Source: Epiperipatus broadwayi
Lineage: Eukaryota; Onychophora; Udeonychophora; Euonychophora; Peripatidae
Length of the DNA: 64,000 nt
Direction: 5' to 3'
Assembly: GCA_028023455.1 (NCBI GenBank)
Contig: JAQFVV010006547.1
Location: 746,001-810,000, forward strand
In this document: in pieces, positions 41,918-54,779 of the stretch
How the letters are laid out: every line of letters starts with the position of its first letter
Position numbering within the stretch: position 1 is the stretch's first letter
Translations under genes and position numbers: made by a program
The notes under the pieces: generated by a model
Told to the model about the DNA's origin: nothing
Database searches by the model: none
Seen by the model: the letters and a program-made list of their open reading frames with translations, nothing else

Positions 41918-43863
41918 TGTAACGGAATAAGTATATCCCATTACATTTCTTTCAAATGAAAATGGAAAAATATAAAATCACCCTCAAATTTTCTAAATGT
42001 TTTTAATTTTTTTCAAAGAAGTAGAAATATATATATAAAGAGAATTTAATAATTTTATTTAAATTAATATATATATATATAATGCACAGATGGAAAACTC
42101 ATTATATAATTCTTTAAAGTTTAAAGTCTAAAAACAAGTTGTTAATTAGTTATTTTAATCTTAGAATGGAAATGATTTTCTAAATTGATGTAATTGCAAA
42201 CAGGCCCTTGGGCATAACGTCAGATGGGAGATAAATTTAAAAAAATACTAGTGATAAAAATTTTAAGTTCCCGCTCTAAAGAAACCCGACCAATAAGGAT
42301 GGAAATAAACACATGGTCCACATAGAAAAGTCAAGTCATGTAAGATCAATCCGGGAATTTGCTGATAAGAATTTATAGAGATATAAAAAAGAAAACTTTG
42401 AAGTTTAGAGAGGAGATTTGGATTGTTCATGCTGATTGTGTTTTATTAAATATATTTATAAGTATATTGCGAATCTCCAAAATGTAGGGATCAGCAATAA
42501 TTTACGTTTCCCATGTTTTCATCAGCTGAAGCGATCTCCAGAGTATGACAGTTCCCAGAAAATGGCCAGCAATGGATTTGTCTCCACTTAAGACAATGTA
42601 GAATGGAAAGAACTTTCAATTGTGATGCATCAAGGACCACAAAAATGACTAAAATAAATCTATGGAATTGTAAAATATGAACTTTACTTTTATAAAACAA
42701 AATTTTCCAAGTAGTAATTTTAAATGTCACTTAATTTTTAAAAGAAATCTTTTATCTGACTAAAATCTAAATTATTTGTTATATTTTTTTTTAATATGTT
42801 TAATATCATTTCCATTTTCATATTTTCTTTAAATATTAATAATTTAAAATAGGCTGAAATAGCTGCATAGATTCATAACTTTGTTAATATTGTGTTAATT
42901 TTGGGCTAATTGTTTTACAGTTAGACCTGTGCTGATGGATAGATATACGGATATTTTATGTCAATGCAATTTGAGTAGGTGCATTGGATACTCATTCCCT
43001 TGTACCATATTAGCATACAGGGCATAATAACCACCTGAATATATGGCCAAAAGTGTAGCCATCACGTTATCAATGGTCGTAGAGTATTTCCTATGCTATT
43101 GATTTTCTTACACTCTCACTGGAACATTAAGCCTGCAAAGACCACTATCCGTTTTTGCAGAGCATCTCTTCTGTATGTATTTCAATAATTTCATTTTTTG
43201 TATCACCAATTGGTCAGTGGATCATTCTTGTCTGTTGGTGAGGTGTATTAATGATCATGGGGGAGATGCACATTTGTTTCCACCATGTTTCATTATTTCT
43301 CTAATGATATCATGCTACAGATGTCAAATTTCTGTTAGCATGATTGTGTTATGCTAATAATCTCATTTTGCATTGGTCACATCAGTATAACAGTAAGCTA
43401 GCATTGGTTTGAATGTGAGATTTTAGCCTAGGATTAAAAGGGATTGGGTTGGTTATATGCATAATCTATGTAGCATATTCACACTTATTAAAATATTAAA
43501 ATTGTACTTAAATCTACTAAATGCTTCCATCTGTGCATATAATCTAAATTAAATCTATTCGCTAATTAATTTAATTTTCAGAATTTGCTTTTTAATATGT
43601 GTGTGTGTAATAAAATGTTTTGTTGAATTAATTTTGGCAGTAACTTATTTTATTAATATTTAAAATTAAGAATCAGAAATTTGAATATTCAGTGATACTT
43701 TAAACTCACCTTCTCCTTGAACTAGTGACTGGTGCTTTCAGTTTGATAAAAAGTAACCTCTCCCATGCATATCTACTTACTATATAAATTTTTCCAGGTT
43801 TAAATGGCCTATTGGCACCCTGGGATGGTATATTAGGTTGGGGAAGTTTCATCGACCATTATA
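41918..43863 (+). repeat. Right (3') LTR of the long-LTR element
   Basis: Matches the left LTR throughout with scattered substitutions and small indels (for example TGTACTGCGTTAGCATAC in the left copy and TGTACCATATTAGCATAC here). It keeps TG at the start but has TA instead of CA at the end. Minus and plus frames of 60-79 codons inside it are not conserved in the other copy. Confidence 0.85.
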
Positions 43864-43867
43864 ATAT

Positions 43868-45049
43868 TTATTAGATATCAAGAAGTATAAATTATTCATA
43901 ACTTATTTTGACTTGAAATACTTTATTTTCAAAAATATAACATTTTATTAGCAGCTAACATAAATATGGCCTGAAGCAAATTAGAAAAGAAGCTATGACG
44001 TAAACAATTACTTTATTTACAAGCAAAGAAAATATCATAATTTTGCAATAAATATTCAAAAAATTTAAACATTTAATTCATTAGATTTAAAAGAAATAAA
44101 TACTTATATGTTTCAAATGTTTAAAAATAATAAAAATTAAGAAATATTTTGTTGATTTTATAAACTGAAAATAATTTTTTTGAAACATGAAGTCAAATTT
44201 ATTATTTTCTAAAGAAATAATCATTTTATCATATATTTTACGTTGATGTGTGAGACAAAGAAAAATGTCAGAAATGCTGAATTGTAAGAGGCATGACATT
44301 GCTATTTGGAATGGTTAAGAAAAAAAAAAAATTAGTATAAATCATGAGAAAACAGAAAATAGGAATTAAAAACAACAATGAAAACAATTGAATGCTTTTT
44401 GGGAAGAATGCCATTTATTTAGGCAAATTCTATAAAAGAAAAAGAGGAAAGGAAAACAGTGACTACAGAGAGCCAACATACATGTTACATCATATAGTCA
44501 AAAAAGAATTCAATGCTCATTGTGGAAGCATTCTACATTGTCTCAGAAGACCACTATTATAGTATATTTCAGTACTAACACAAAATCAAGTGCAATGTCA
44601 AAATTATTTGAAATAAAAAGAAGAAGCATGATTTCCAAAGTCCACCTGAAGAGTTTCTACCATTGTTTGAGTAATATAATCTTTTTTATTTTGTGAAATG
44701 TTTGGAAGCTTAGAAATGGAGGAGATATGAAATATAAATTTTTTGTCATGGGAAAACTTCCTGATCACCTGCATTCATAACCCATATATTTAAGCACCAG
44801 ACTAATCAGAACCAAGAAAAAAATCTAACCAGAAACAACCAACAGAGACTTTATCATACTTTAGATTGAAACTTATCCATCAGTAGTAATCTTACTAAAC
44901 TGTCTGGAAAACTGTGGTATGAATTGAAAGTTATATGTATATATGAGACATTCTTAAAATATAAGGAACTATAGGTATATTTTAATCACTATTTTTTTGT
45001 TTTAAATGTATACAATGTTTAATTTTTCATTAATGTGAACAAATATATA
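43868..45049. other. AT-rich non-coding DNA
   Basis: Nothing recognised; the minus frame at 44087-44299 is low-complexity. Confidence 0.6.
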
Positions 45050-46066
45050 CACCTGGGTCTCGTTTTACACGATAGATAGGTTCCTCAGAAAACACGCGCA
45101 AACAAAATCGCGTAAAAATAGACGTAACTTACATTGAAAAAGGGGGGATGTGGTCTGTGATTTTTCAAAATTCACGTAAAAGCAAAGCACCAATGTAAAA
45201 TTACTTTAAAATTTGCGCAAAAAAAAAATAATAAGGAAATAAAATATGACTAATAAAAAATTTCAAATTTGAAAAAAATTGATACAAGACAAACTTTTTT
45301 TAAGTATTAATATTTAATTTTATTCAAAATAATATATTTTTATGCATAATTTACATTTTTTTTATACACGTTTTAATTATTATCGATATTTGCTGAAAAA
45401 CACGGTCGTTTGCAAACTGAGGAAATACAACTAGCACTAACTTCACACTCATCTTGTGTCAATAGATTTCTGGTGATAACGTAATTAGTAATTAATCTTT
45501 GAGATGATGATTTTATTAATTGTTTATGAACTTAGACTTACGATAATAAAAAGACATTTATTCACCACTGCTGGGAAAAATTTAATTAAAACTAACAACT
45601 AAAAATTAAATTCTTATTTTTGTCTTTAATTTTCAATTCCATTTAAAAATCGAATTTCATTTCACTGCTATTACTCACCTTTAAAAAATAAACTTGCGGA
45701 CACTAAATGATTAATAATTGATTACGTTCTTTTTTAAAAAGCAAAAACAGAATGTGATTTAAAATGCAAAATGCACAATGTTTGAACAAATTTACATTAT
45801 AATTTTGTAAAATTTAATGTGTGTATACATAAAACGTGAAAATTATGATTTTAATTTCATTATTGCATAAAATCTTACTATTATAAAGCACTGAAAATAT
45901 TGAAATTACTAAGATGAAAGTCGAATTCCAATAATGTGCTATTACTTTTAATATAACGTAAGTACGCAAAACTTATTATTTAAAGTAATAGTGCATTATC
46001 GGAGTTCGACTTCCGGTGAACTTCAAAATCGTGTTAAATAAGTCCGCATAAAAAGAGACCCAGGTG
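45050..46066. mobile_element. Pogo/Tigger-like non-autonomous element, copy 1 (~1.02 kb)
   Basis: The ends are CACCTGGGTCTC and GAGACCCAGGTG, with TA outside each. The subterminal GTTTTACACGATAGATAGG, TTCCTCAGAAAACACGCGC, AATCGCGTAAAAATAGA pattern is typical of pogo/Tigger-type elements. No transposase frame is seen. Copy 2 lies at 48400-49491. Many differences between the copies are CG to TG or CA changes. The right end lacks the hairpin arm seen in copy 2. Confidence 0.88.
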
Positions 46067-46746
46067 TATATGAAAATATCCTAGTGAATATTACAAGCTG
46101 AAAATTGAAATACAAAATGTTCAAATCACCTCCCAAATGTTATGTATATTCAGCAATGCCATTTCTATGAATAAAGTTTGAACTTTTGAGCCATGCTGTT
46201 TGAAGTTAAAACTACATTTATTCATAGTACTTGGAGGAGTAATTTGAATATTATATATATATGTTAGTTAATTTTTACTACTTTTTTTTATAATTTTATT
46301 GTTTTAATCGTTAATCAATAATGTTTAGAGGTAATTTTTAAAATCAATTGAGATTATCTAAAACAAATAGTATTATTTAAATTATTTAGTTGTCTGTGTA
46401 TTGTTTTTTCAGTATGCTCATCTCCAATGCATACATATGTTTTCCACTGATCCTTAGTATTTACTTTTTGAACTAATCAAAACATGTGTTGTTACCACAA
46501 GAACTGCTATGATGATGTCAGAAGATAAATTATTCATATATTGTTTTTCTGAGGAGAAAAGGGCAACCTAATTTCAGGTTAATGAAGTTTAGAACCTGTG
46601 CATTTGAATAAATCCTATGAATAAATGTTAAGTGAGGCCTGCTTAGATGGGATTTGATATATGATGGTCAGCAAATGTATTCAGAGTTTCTTATGTAAGC
46701 ATTTATGTAAAAGACAGAGTTTGAGTATCATATTCAAAATTATAAT
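46067..46746. other. AT-rich non-coding DNA
   Basis: Nothing recognised between the pogo-like copy and the long inverted repeat. Confidence 0.6.
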
Positions 46747-47332
46747 AATAACATGAAAGGCTAAAACCTTCGACAGATGTGCCTTAAAAATGCTTATGTG
46801 ACAGCCAATCAGATGTAATAATGACTAAACATGGAATTCTCAATTCAAAAATACAAGCCAGAACTATGAGAAAAAGATGGAACCTACCTTCTCTACTTAA
46901 ATTTATATATAAATAAGCTAGACTTAAGAATTCTGAATTAAGAGTATGAAGCTTAAAATACCTTCACATTTAATTCACTAAATATTATATATAAATAAAC
47001 AACATAAAATCTTTCAATTTACTACGAAGCAATTTTCAAATCTAATGAAATGATAGTAGATCATAAGATTTCATGTTTTTTATTTATATATAATATTTAG
47101 TGAATTAAATGTGAAGGTGTTTTAAGCTTCATGTTCTTAGTTTGGAATGCTTGAGTCTGGATTATTTATATATAAATTTAAGTCGAGAAGGTGGGTTCCA
47201 TCTTTTTCTCATAGTTCTGGCTTGTGTTTTTGAATGGAGATTTCACTTGCAGTCATTATTACATCTGATTGGCTGTCACATAAGCATTTTTAAGGTGCAT
47301 CTGTCAAAGGTTTTAGCCTTTCACGTTATTAT
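46747..47332. mobile_element. Long inverted repeat element (foldback MITE-like), ~250-bp arms
   Basis: The left arm (46747-47000) and right arm (47080-47332) are inverted copies. Matching landmarks from outside in are TAATAACRTGAAAGGCTAAAACC, ATGCTTATGTGACAGCCAATCAGATGTAATAATGAC, a CATCTTTTTCTCATAGTTCTGGCTTGT block and TTTAGTGAATTAAATGTGAAGG, around an ~80-bp spacer. A target duplication cannot be resolved in the TAATAA context. The 69-codon frame 47142-47351 lies in one arm and is broken in the other, so it is not a gene. Confidence 0.8.
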
Positions 47333-48399
47333 ATCATGTGCTTGTGCTTAATAAATTTAATATATTTACATATTCAAAATTCTGTTTTAATTAGATGTCA
47401 TTAATTGAAAGCCAAATGTTAATTAATTTTTGGGTAAACTATTGAATTACATATTTTAAAAGAATTTATATGTATACCATAAGCATGTTTGTGTGTATAT
47501 ATATATATAACTTGAGAGTAAAAGTACTATCATTATTATCATGTAGGAGTTTATGGTACGATATATATATGTAAATATTGGTAACATTATTGTCAAATGT
47601 AAATTGAAAAATTGTATCTATGATAGCATTAGAGACAGGCAAAAATAGTATTTTCTGTTGAACAATAAATTTGTATTTTTGTCATAAGAAAAATTCAAAT
47701 GTTTGTATATAAAAAGATTTATAAGGAAAGTAAACACAAACATTTCTTTTGGGTCATTCACCTAAAGTAGAAGAAACACTACAAAACTACACAACTTCAT
47801 GAGCAAAAATGGATGGTTGAGCTTAAGGAAACTTTTTTTTACAGTTCTTATATATCAGTTAACATCTGTAGATAAATTGCAATTTTTTAGAAAAATATTC
47901 AAGTTGTCAACATTCTTTTTATTAAGATTTTTGATTATACAATTTTCAAGTTTTTGTATAGGTTAGTTTATATGTGTATTACCATTCAAAATTATAATTA
48001 TTTTACATTGGTTTTGATGCTTATTGTTAAAACAATATCAGAATTTATATTTTATTAGTGTTTTTTTAATTTGTTAATAACATTTTTTCTTTATTAAAGC
48101 CTAAGAAAGTATTAATACAGTCATAAGCTATCTGGTGGAATACTAATTTTTTTTTTAAAAAAAAAACAACAAACAAACAAATAAACTTTGAAATATTGCA
48201 AATAAAGAAAAAACAAAAACAAATTTACCACTTAATAAATGCTGGTTTAAAAAAAAGACCTTTTTGTTTTTACTTTTTTTTGAAATTTAGTAATGGATTT
48301 AATAATGAACTTTTATGAGACAACTCCAAGTATTTAGTTGTTAGAAGAAATTGTGTTGATTGTGTAATATCACTTGAAATTGAATTTTTAATATATATA
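47333..48399. other. AT-rich non-coding DNA
   Basis: Homopolymer-rich (for example near 48149-48175) with no recognised feature. Confidence 0.6.
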
Positions 48400-49491
48400 C
48401 ACCTGGGTCTCGTTTTACGCGATAGATAAGTTCCTCAGAAAACACGCACAAATGAAATCGCGCAAAAATAGACGTAACTTACATTGAAAAAGGGGGGATG
48501 CGATCTGTGATTTTTCAAAATTCGCGTAAAAGCAAAGCACCAACGTAAAATTACTTTAAAATTCGCGCAAAAAAAATATAAGGAAATAAAATATGACTAA
48601 TAAAAAATTTCAAATTTAAAAAAAATTGATACAAGACAAACTTTTTTTAACTATAATATTTAATTTTATTCAAAATAATATATTTTTATGCATAATTTAC
48701 AATACAGTAATTGACATTTTTTTATACACGTTTTAATTATTATAGCTATTTGCCAAAAAAACACGTTCATTTGCAAATAACTAGCGCCAATTTTACACTC
48801 ATGTTGTAACAGTGGTTTTCTGGTGACAACGTAATTAGTAATTAATCTTTGAGACGATGATTTTATTAATTGTTTATGAAACTAACAACTAAAAATTAAA
48901 TTCTTATTTTTGCCTTTAATTTTCAATTCGGTTTAAAAATCAAATTTCACATTAATTTCAAGTCGCAGTAAATAATTTTTAAATTGTTAATTACAATTAA
49001 AAATCAGATTTTAATTTTTAATTGTGCCCACTGCTATTACTGACCTTTTAAAAATAAACTTGTGGACACTAAATGATTAATAATTGATTACGTTTTTTTT
49101 TAAAAAGCAAAAACAGAATGTGATTTAAAATGCAAAATTAACATGTACAATGTTTGAACAAATTTACATTATAATCTTGTAAAATTTAATGTGTGTATAC
49201 ATAAAATGTGGAAATTATGATTTTAATTTCATTATTGCATAAAATCTTACTATTATAAAGCATTGAAAATATTGAAATTACTAAGATGAAAGTCGAATTC
49301 CAATAATGTGCTATTACTTTCAATATAACGTAAGTGCACGAATTTTATTATTTAAAGTAATAGCACATTATCGGAGTTCATACACGTGGGTCTCTTTTTA
49401 CGCGGACTTATTTAACACACTTCTGGTGAAACACGAATCGCGTAACTTCAAAATCGTGTTAAATAAGTCCGTGTAAAAAGAGACCCAGGTG
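48400..49491. mobile_element. Pogo/Tigger-like non-autonomous element, copy 2, with terminal hairpin
   Basis: Same ends (CACCTGGGTCTC / GAGACCCAGGTG) and TA flanks as copy 1, and colinear interior. It keeps more CG dinucleotides in the left end (ACGCGATAG, ATTCGCGC). At the right, 49382-49418 (ACACGTGGGTCTC...TTAACAC) is the inverse of the terminal 49454-49491, forming a hairpin of about 37-bp arms absent from copy 1. It also has an extra segment near 48950-49020. Confidence 0.88.
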
Positions 49492-51852
49492 TATTAGTGT
49501 ATTGATGCTCTCTCTAGTGAAATATCTAAAATCTTAATTATAATGAACTTAGTAAAAAGTGATTTGCTACTCTGATTTTTCATATAAGAAATTGTTGTAG
49601 CTGTTGCTATAAATATTTTTTTGGGCTGAATTAGATTTTACATTATTTTACCATTTTAAAATTAATATTATCTTTTTTTAAATTTTCAATATATTTATTT
49701 TGTAAAATTGCTGAGTTCATCTGTCTTTGAGAAGAAAACTTTTCTTACCAGTGTAGGGAAAACTTGCATTATATTACAATTATGTTTTGTGCATAATAAC
49801 ATTTATCTCACCAGATCAATTATTTTGAGAACTTCACTCTCTAGATTTGATAAAATAACCAATTATCATTGACATTGGGCAACTTCCTGGATTGAATTTA
49901 ATTAGGGGAAATTTTTTTTTTAACATTTTGTGAATAATGACAAATCTAAACAAATATCCATTTTGAAATTTAGTTCTTGGATCTGAGAATTAATCTACTA
50001 ACAATTATGTGTAATCAAATTCCCGAGCTAGCATAGTAACCATCTTGTGAAATTTAGTTATTGAGCCAATTTACTACCTCAAGTTTAAATTAACATAGTA
50101 TCTTATCTGTTTCATTTCTTGTCTCCAAAAGACAGGCTTTGAATGCATGTCAGTTTAAATGTAACTAGACTAGCATGATTAGTGTTTTATACTTGAAATT
50201 ACATCAGTTTGAAGAGTCTGCTAATAGAAGTGCGACTCTGAGCAGAACACATATATTTTGTCATTAATGCATCATATATTTGAAATTTCTCAATGCAGAC
50301 ATTAAAAGGTATACTTTGAAGGCATATACTTTTTATTAGAATATATTAAAAATAAAATCTTTATGGCATTAAATAAAATGATTTGGATAAATATATTTAT
50401 TAGGATGAAAATCAGATATTTCGCTATTTATTCTACAAACAAAAATACAATAGTTGTTTTTTTTTCTTCTTATTTTTTTTGCTTCAGTGAATGCAAGAGA
50501 GAACCCATTCCCTCCATAAAATATATATAAATATGCATCTTCAAGTGATTATTAATAAATATGTTATTATTTTTAAAAAATTTATTTATACTATAATTTT
50601 GATTTATATATATTTACTATACATATAAAAAGTATCTATTATATGTATGGGTATGTTAAAAGTACTGTACACTTATAGTTCAATAAACAATATGTATTTT
50701 ATTCTAATTAATGTTTGATGTTTGAATGTGGGAGAAGTTTGGAATAAAATATAGTGTAGTATATGGCTCCATTGTACTTTCTTTTATGCACTGAAGATAG
50801 TATGTTTCATATTTACATATTTTATATATAATTTATTATGTTTTAGATAATTAGCGAAACAATTTTTAAGTAGAGTGCAAAACAAAACACTCTCTAGTAT
50901 TCTACTTCAGGCAAAAATAGTGGAAAATATAATAATTATATTACTAATATCTCTGGTTATTAGTGTTTATAGTTTTCTTTCTTGTTTTATCCTCTAACTA
51001 AAAATAACTCCTTTACTGATCAATAATTGGATAGTTTGCTAAATTAGCTTTATTACATGGGGGAAAAAAACTGAATTTAATCTGAAAAGTTTTCGACCAA
51101 GCAGGCAAGTGCAGTAATCATTGTAACATGAACATTTAAATATATATATATGAATAAACAAATGCAGTGGTGATTGTAATGTTTCGACTTGATTATTCGT
51201 GTATTCATTAACTTATACGAATGAATGTGTGTGTACATATATATATATCAGTCGTGTTTATAAATATAATTTGCCAGCTGTTAAATTATATCATTTCTAA
51301 ACATCAGAAGATTCCTCTTATCCTTTTCTTTCTTTCTTTTTTTTTTTTTACTTTAAAGGAATTCATCTTAGAAAAGTATTTTAATTAACTTCTTCTAAAA
51401 GCTTTAATTTAATCTACTTGCAATTTAATATGCTTTTCAATTTAAAAAAAATTAATTATTGATTTATTTATTTATAATCAGGAAAAAAAAAAAGCCTAAA
51501 GATTTAAGTTATTAAAGCACAAAAAAGTTGTAGACAGAGAATCTATACTTCTATATGTATGTGTTATTTTATCATAATATTTTATAATTTCTTCACTTAT
51601 TATTTAGGAAAGTTTATATTTTGAAAATATCAATAAAAATATCAGTAAAAATGATATTTACAATTATTTAAAAAGGTGTTGACGATTTTTAAAAAGAATT
51701 TTAAACTTTATATTATATCTATAACAATAAAAACTACAGAAAGGAGTGAAATTGAATTTATAGGTTGATAATATGTCTTTCATGTATCATCTCTATTACC
51801 TATATCAGTTTTCTTCTTTGTAAAAGTATAATGAATTCTAAATAACTCAAGA
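49492..51852. other. AT-rich non-coding DNA
   Basis: No gene or element end recognised; (AT)n and poly-T tracts only. Confidence 0.6.

Positions 51853-51948
<96 letters not shown>
51853..51948. repeat. (AAT)32 microsatellite abutting a LINE
   Basis: About 96 bp of perfect AAT repeats stops abruptly at the first base of a reverse-transcriptase reading frame, so it forms the 5' junction of the truncated LINE. Confidence 0.95.
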
Positions 51949-51950
51949 CT

Positions 51951-53622
51951 TCCTCCTCAGGGCTCACCTCTCAGTGCCTTACTGTTCACTGCCTATATCA
52001 ACCCTCTTATAAAAATAATAGAAAATGAATTTTCAGGAATCTACGTGCCTACCATCAATGACAACATCTCATGTATCGCATATATGGATGATATAGCAAT
52101 ATTTCTATCATCTCAAAAGCAAATTCCCAAACTTCTTAAGATACTTAATAATTTTACAAAAGAATACAAGCTAACATTTAATATGGAGAAATCATGTGCA
52201 TGGCAGATCTTCACCGGTAATAGCATTACTACAGTTTTCAAAGGTAGACCAAGCGCATTTCTTGGGTTCAACTTTTATTTATGACATTCACCTATGAGAT
52301 CACTCATACAGAAAAATTTTGATAGAGAAAGTGGAAAAGACTGTCAATTCACTCTCCAAAACCTAACTCTCTCTATATACAAAAATGGCTTTGCGTAACA
52401 TGCTAGTGATTACAAAAATCTCATTTTACTCCAACAATCATTTATACCAAGGCTTTTACAAATAAAATAGACTCCTTATGCAGGAAATTATTCTGGGGAA
52501 AAAAAGATTATTTCAATATCAATAAAACGCCTAAGAAAACCCCTTTCACCAAATGGACTTGGCCTTCACTCAATACATGTCTTCAGGATACAAAAAACAT
52601 TGAACATTATATGTACATGTGCACAAAAATTCCCATATTTAGAAATTTCTGCCAAGATTACCCCTAGAGATAGACCACGTCCTCTCCAAGGATATCTGAA
52701 CACACTACTTACACCATTATTAACAATTCACACTCTTAACTTTAAACCATCACAAGCCAAATATAAATATTGGGAAGTTTATCAACTTCTACATCCAAAT
52801 CAAGATGATGTACAAACTCCATATTAATAATAAACAATTATGTCGCAAATTCAAACTATGGTCACTTGAACCAAAATATTTTGACTTTCTCCTAAAGATA
52901 AATCTAGACTCGCTACCTACACAACACTTTTTGAAATATCAAAGAAACTATAAAGATATAGATGATATATGTAATCTTTGCCATAGGGACTCGGAGACAC
53001 AAAACCACCTTTTTCTCTCATGCTCAAGTCTAGAAAACATTCGCAAAATTATTAGCACTTCACTCAAGGAAAAAAAAATCAATATGAAAACCCTATTTGA
53101 CTCTTTTAAAAGGGGTATCTTTGCTGAAATAAGAATCTGCACATTTTTACTCTATGCCTTATGGTATACAAGGTGTAATTTCATATACAATTATAACCCC
53201 AGAAGACATCCAAACACGTTCAGAAATAAACTGCAAACCATACGTGAAAGAGACATGAAGATTATAGTTCAATCTAAGTACATTGACACCTGGAATATGC
53301 AACAACTTATATAAAAACACTAACAAAAAAAACTATATCTAACATGGATCCTTGTGCCAGTTCTAAAGCCAACTGACACAAACTAGATGCATTCCTGCTT
53401 TAATTTAATTGAAGTATATCTAATTGAATATAATCATATGATTGAGTGATCATCATTGACTTTGTTGAACTGTTTTTTTTTCTTAGATACTTCTAGTTTG
53501 ATAACGCACATCAAATCATTGTACATATGCAGTTTTGTGAAACCAATTTATATGTAAGAACTATGTGTCAAATGTAACTTGTATAACCTTTTAGAATACT
53601 AATAAAGTTTTTCCTTTGAAAC
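51951..53622 (+). pseudogene. 5'-truncated non-LTR retrotransposon (LINE): RT palm to C-terminal zinc knuckle
   Basis: The open frame starts PPQGSPLSALLFTAYINPLI (RT motif 4-like) and reaches YMDDIAIFLSS at 52081-52113, the catalytic YXDD box. The frame stops at 52284; the RT thumb and linker follow in broken frames (LCRKLFWGKKDYF near 52480). 52805-53314 is a 169-codon open C-terminus with CNLCHRDS...H...C (C56-X2-C59-X8-H68-X4-C73), the RT-associated zinc knuckle. The 3' UTR ends with AATAAA (53600) just before a (TAA)n tail. The family copies its RNA at nicked DNA. L1/Tx1-like placement is only a guess. Non-functional. Confidence 0.9.
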
Positions 53623-53685
<63 letters not shown>

Positions 53686-53742
53686 TAATAATAATAATAA
53701 TAATAACAACAACAACAACAACAATAATAATAGCAGCAGCAA
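53623..53742. repeat. LINE 3' tail: (TAA)n with (CAA)n and (AGC)n variants
   Basis: ATAATAATAAT begins directly after the LINE 3' UTR and continues about 80 bp with one interruption, then CAA and AGC variants. The Asn- and Leu-rich frames here are artefacts. It serves as the 3' tail of the LINE or is part of the TAA tract into which it inserted. Confidence 0.92.
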
Positions 53743-54400
53743 CATCAATATTAATTATTATTACAAAGTTAGTACAAGCCACTACACCAAAATTATATAT
53801 AATAATCATGTTAATGCATGTAATTAATAATATCAATGTAATATTGCTTTTATATTAATCTATGTAATAATTCAAAGAATGTATATAAATCTCTGTTAAC
53901 AAGCTTTTATATTCTAGTTATAATCTAAGCCAAGGTGAATTAGTAAGATATTTCAAGATAGTTTAATAAAATAATTTGTGAGGTTTAGAATTTGAAGTGG
54001 GAATTTTATATGATATTTTTTTAGTGTATTAACTAATAATCCAGTTATATATTAATTTAATTTAAAATGTCATATCTGTTATTATTTTTTTATTCTATAT
54101 GCCACTAATCTTTTTTATATAAGGTTTCTTTTATAGATGTATTTAAAAATTTTGGCCTGAATATTTACATTTGCTTGATTATGTATATTTCAGTTAATAT
54201 CATAATGAATCAAAAATTATCCACTCTCCAGAGCCAGTATTGTAAGATTATCATGAAATAGATTCAATAATTAAGAGTGCTCATTACAATAGTTAGTTAC
54301 TGAATCGTTTCAGCCTAAAATTAAAACAAAATGCAGACGACTGCTATCTAAAAGCATCATGTTATGGTGAGTTAAAATTGTTTGCAATCTGTGATCCAGT
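53743..54400. other. AT-rich non-coding DNA
   Basis: No feature recognised; 54200-54400 could contain eroded N-terminal mariner sequence but I cannot align it. Confidence 0.5.
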
Positions 54401-54419
54401 ATTGAAACATTAGCAGAAG

Positions 54420-54770
54420 AAAGATTCGACAATTCTTAGTGCTTGTTACAAGTGAGAGACTCATTGAAGAACTGAAACTTATAATTCAAATAAACCACAG
54501 AAGACTACCATTCAAGAGCATTGTGTTATTGCATGACAATGTGCATCTATTCACCACTGACCACAACTGCTGACACTCTTCAAAACCTTTATTTTGAGTT
54601 GTTGGAATATCCTCTGTATAGTCCTAATCTTGCACCATTGGACTATCATCTGTTTGTTCTCCTGAAGAATCTCTATGAGGATGAAGTTTTACATCTGATG
54701 AAGAGATGAATATAATTGTGCATTCTTGAGTTGCAGTTCAGACTAAAACATTTTTTAATGAGGGAATATG
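54420..54770 (+). pseudogene. mariner transposase relic (DD34D catalytic part)
   Basis: SIVLLHDNVHLFTT (54513-54553) holds the second catalytic Asp in the HDN motif. After one frameshift, TLQNLYFELLEYPLYSPNLA then PLDYHLF (54567-54658) gives the third Asp at about the DD34D spacing, and KNLYEDEV continues the usual C-terminal order. The first Asp region and N-terminal helix-turn-helix are not recognisable. Family role: cut-and-paste transposition at TA. This copy is truncated and frameshifted. The 62-codon frame at 54521-54709 is the catalytic end. Confidence 0.9.
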
Positions 54771-54779
54771 AAAGTTTGT

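Larger units (their letters stand above)
39528..43863 (+). mobile_element. LTR retrotransposon with 1.94-kb LTRs and a near-empty interior
   Basis: Two direct repeats of about 1.94 kb (39528-41466 and 41918-43863) flank a 451-bp interior. Copy 2 begins TGTAACGG and copy 1 TATAACGG; copy 1 ends GTTACA and copy 2 ATTATA, so together they preserve TG...CA ends. Immediately after the left LTR is TGGCTACCCAACGTGGC, close to the lysine-tRNA primer-binding site, and a polypurine-like AAAGAGGGGGG lies at 41777-41787. A 4-bp ATAT flanks both outer ends (39524-39527 and 43864-43867). No gag or pol was seen, so it is non-autonomous or internally deleted. LTR divergence is substantial by eye, so the insertion is old. 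Confidence 0.85.

Noticed and set aside
39528-43863. Simple segmental (tandem) duplication
   Set aside because: Primer-binding site right after the first copy, TG/CA ends and matched ATAT flanks fit LTRs better.
46545-46570. CTGAGGAGAAAA resembling a hammerhead core
   Set aside because: CTGAGGA and GAAA are adjacent with no room for stem II.
47142-47351. 69-codon ORF as a small gene
   Set aside because: It lies inside one arm of the long inverted repeat and is disrupted in the other arm.
53591-53858. Asn-rich and Ile/Leu-rich ORFs
   Set aside because: Translations of the LINE's TAA/CAA tail on opposite strands.
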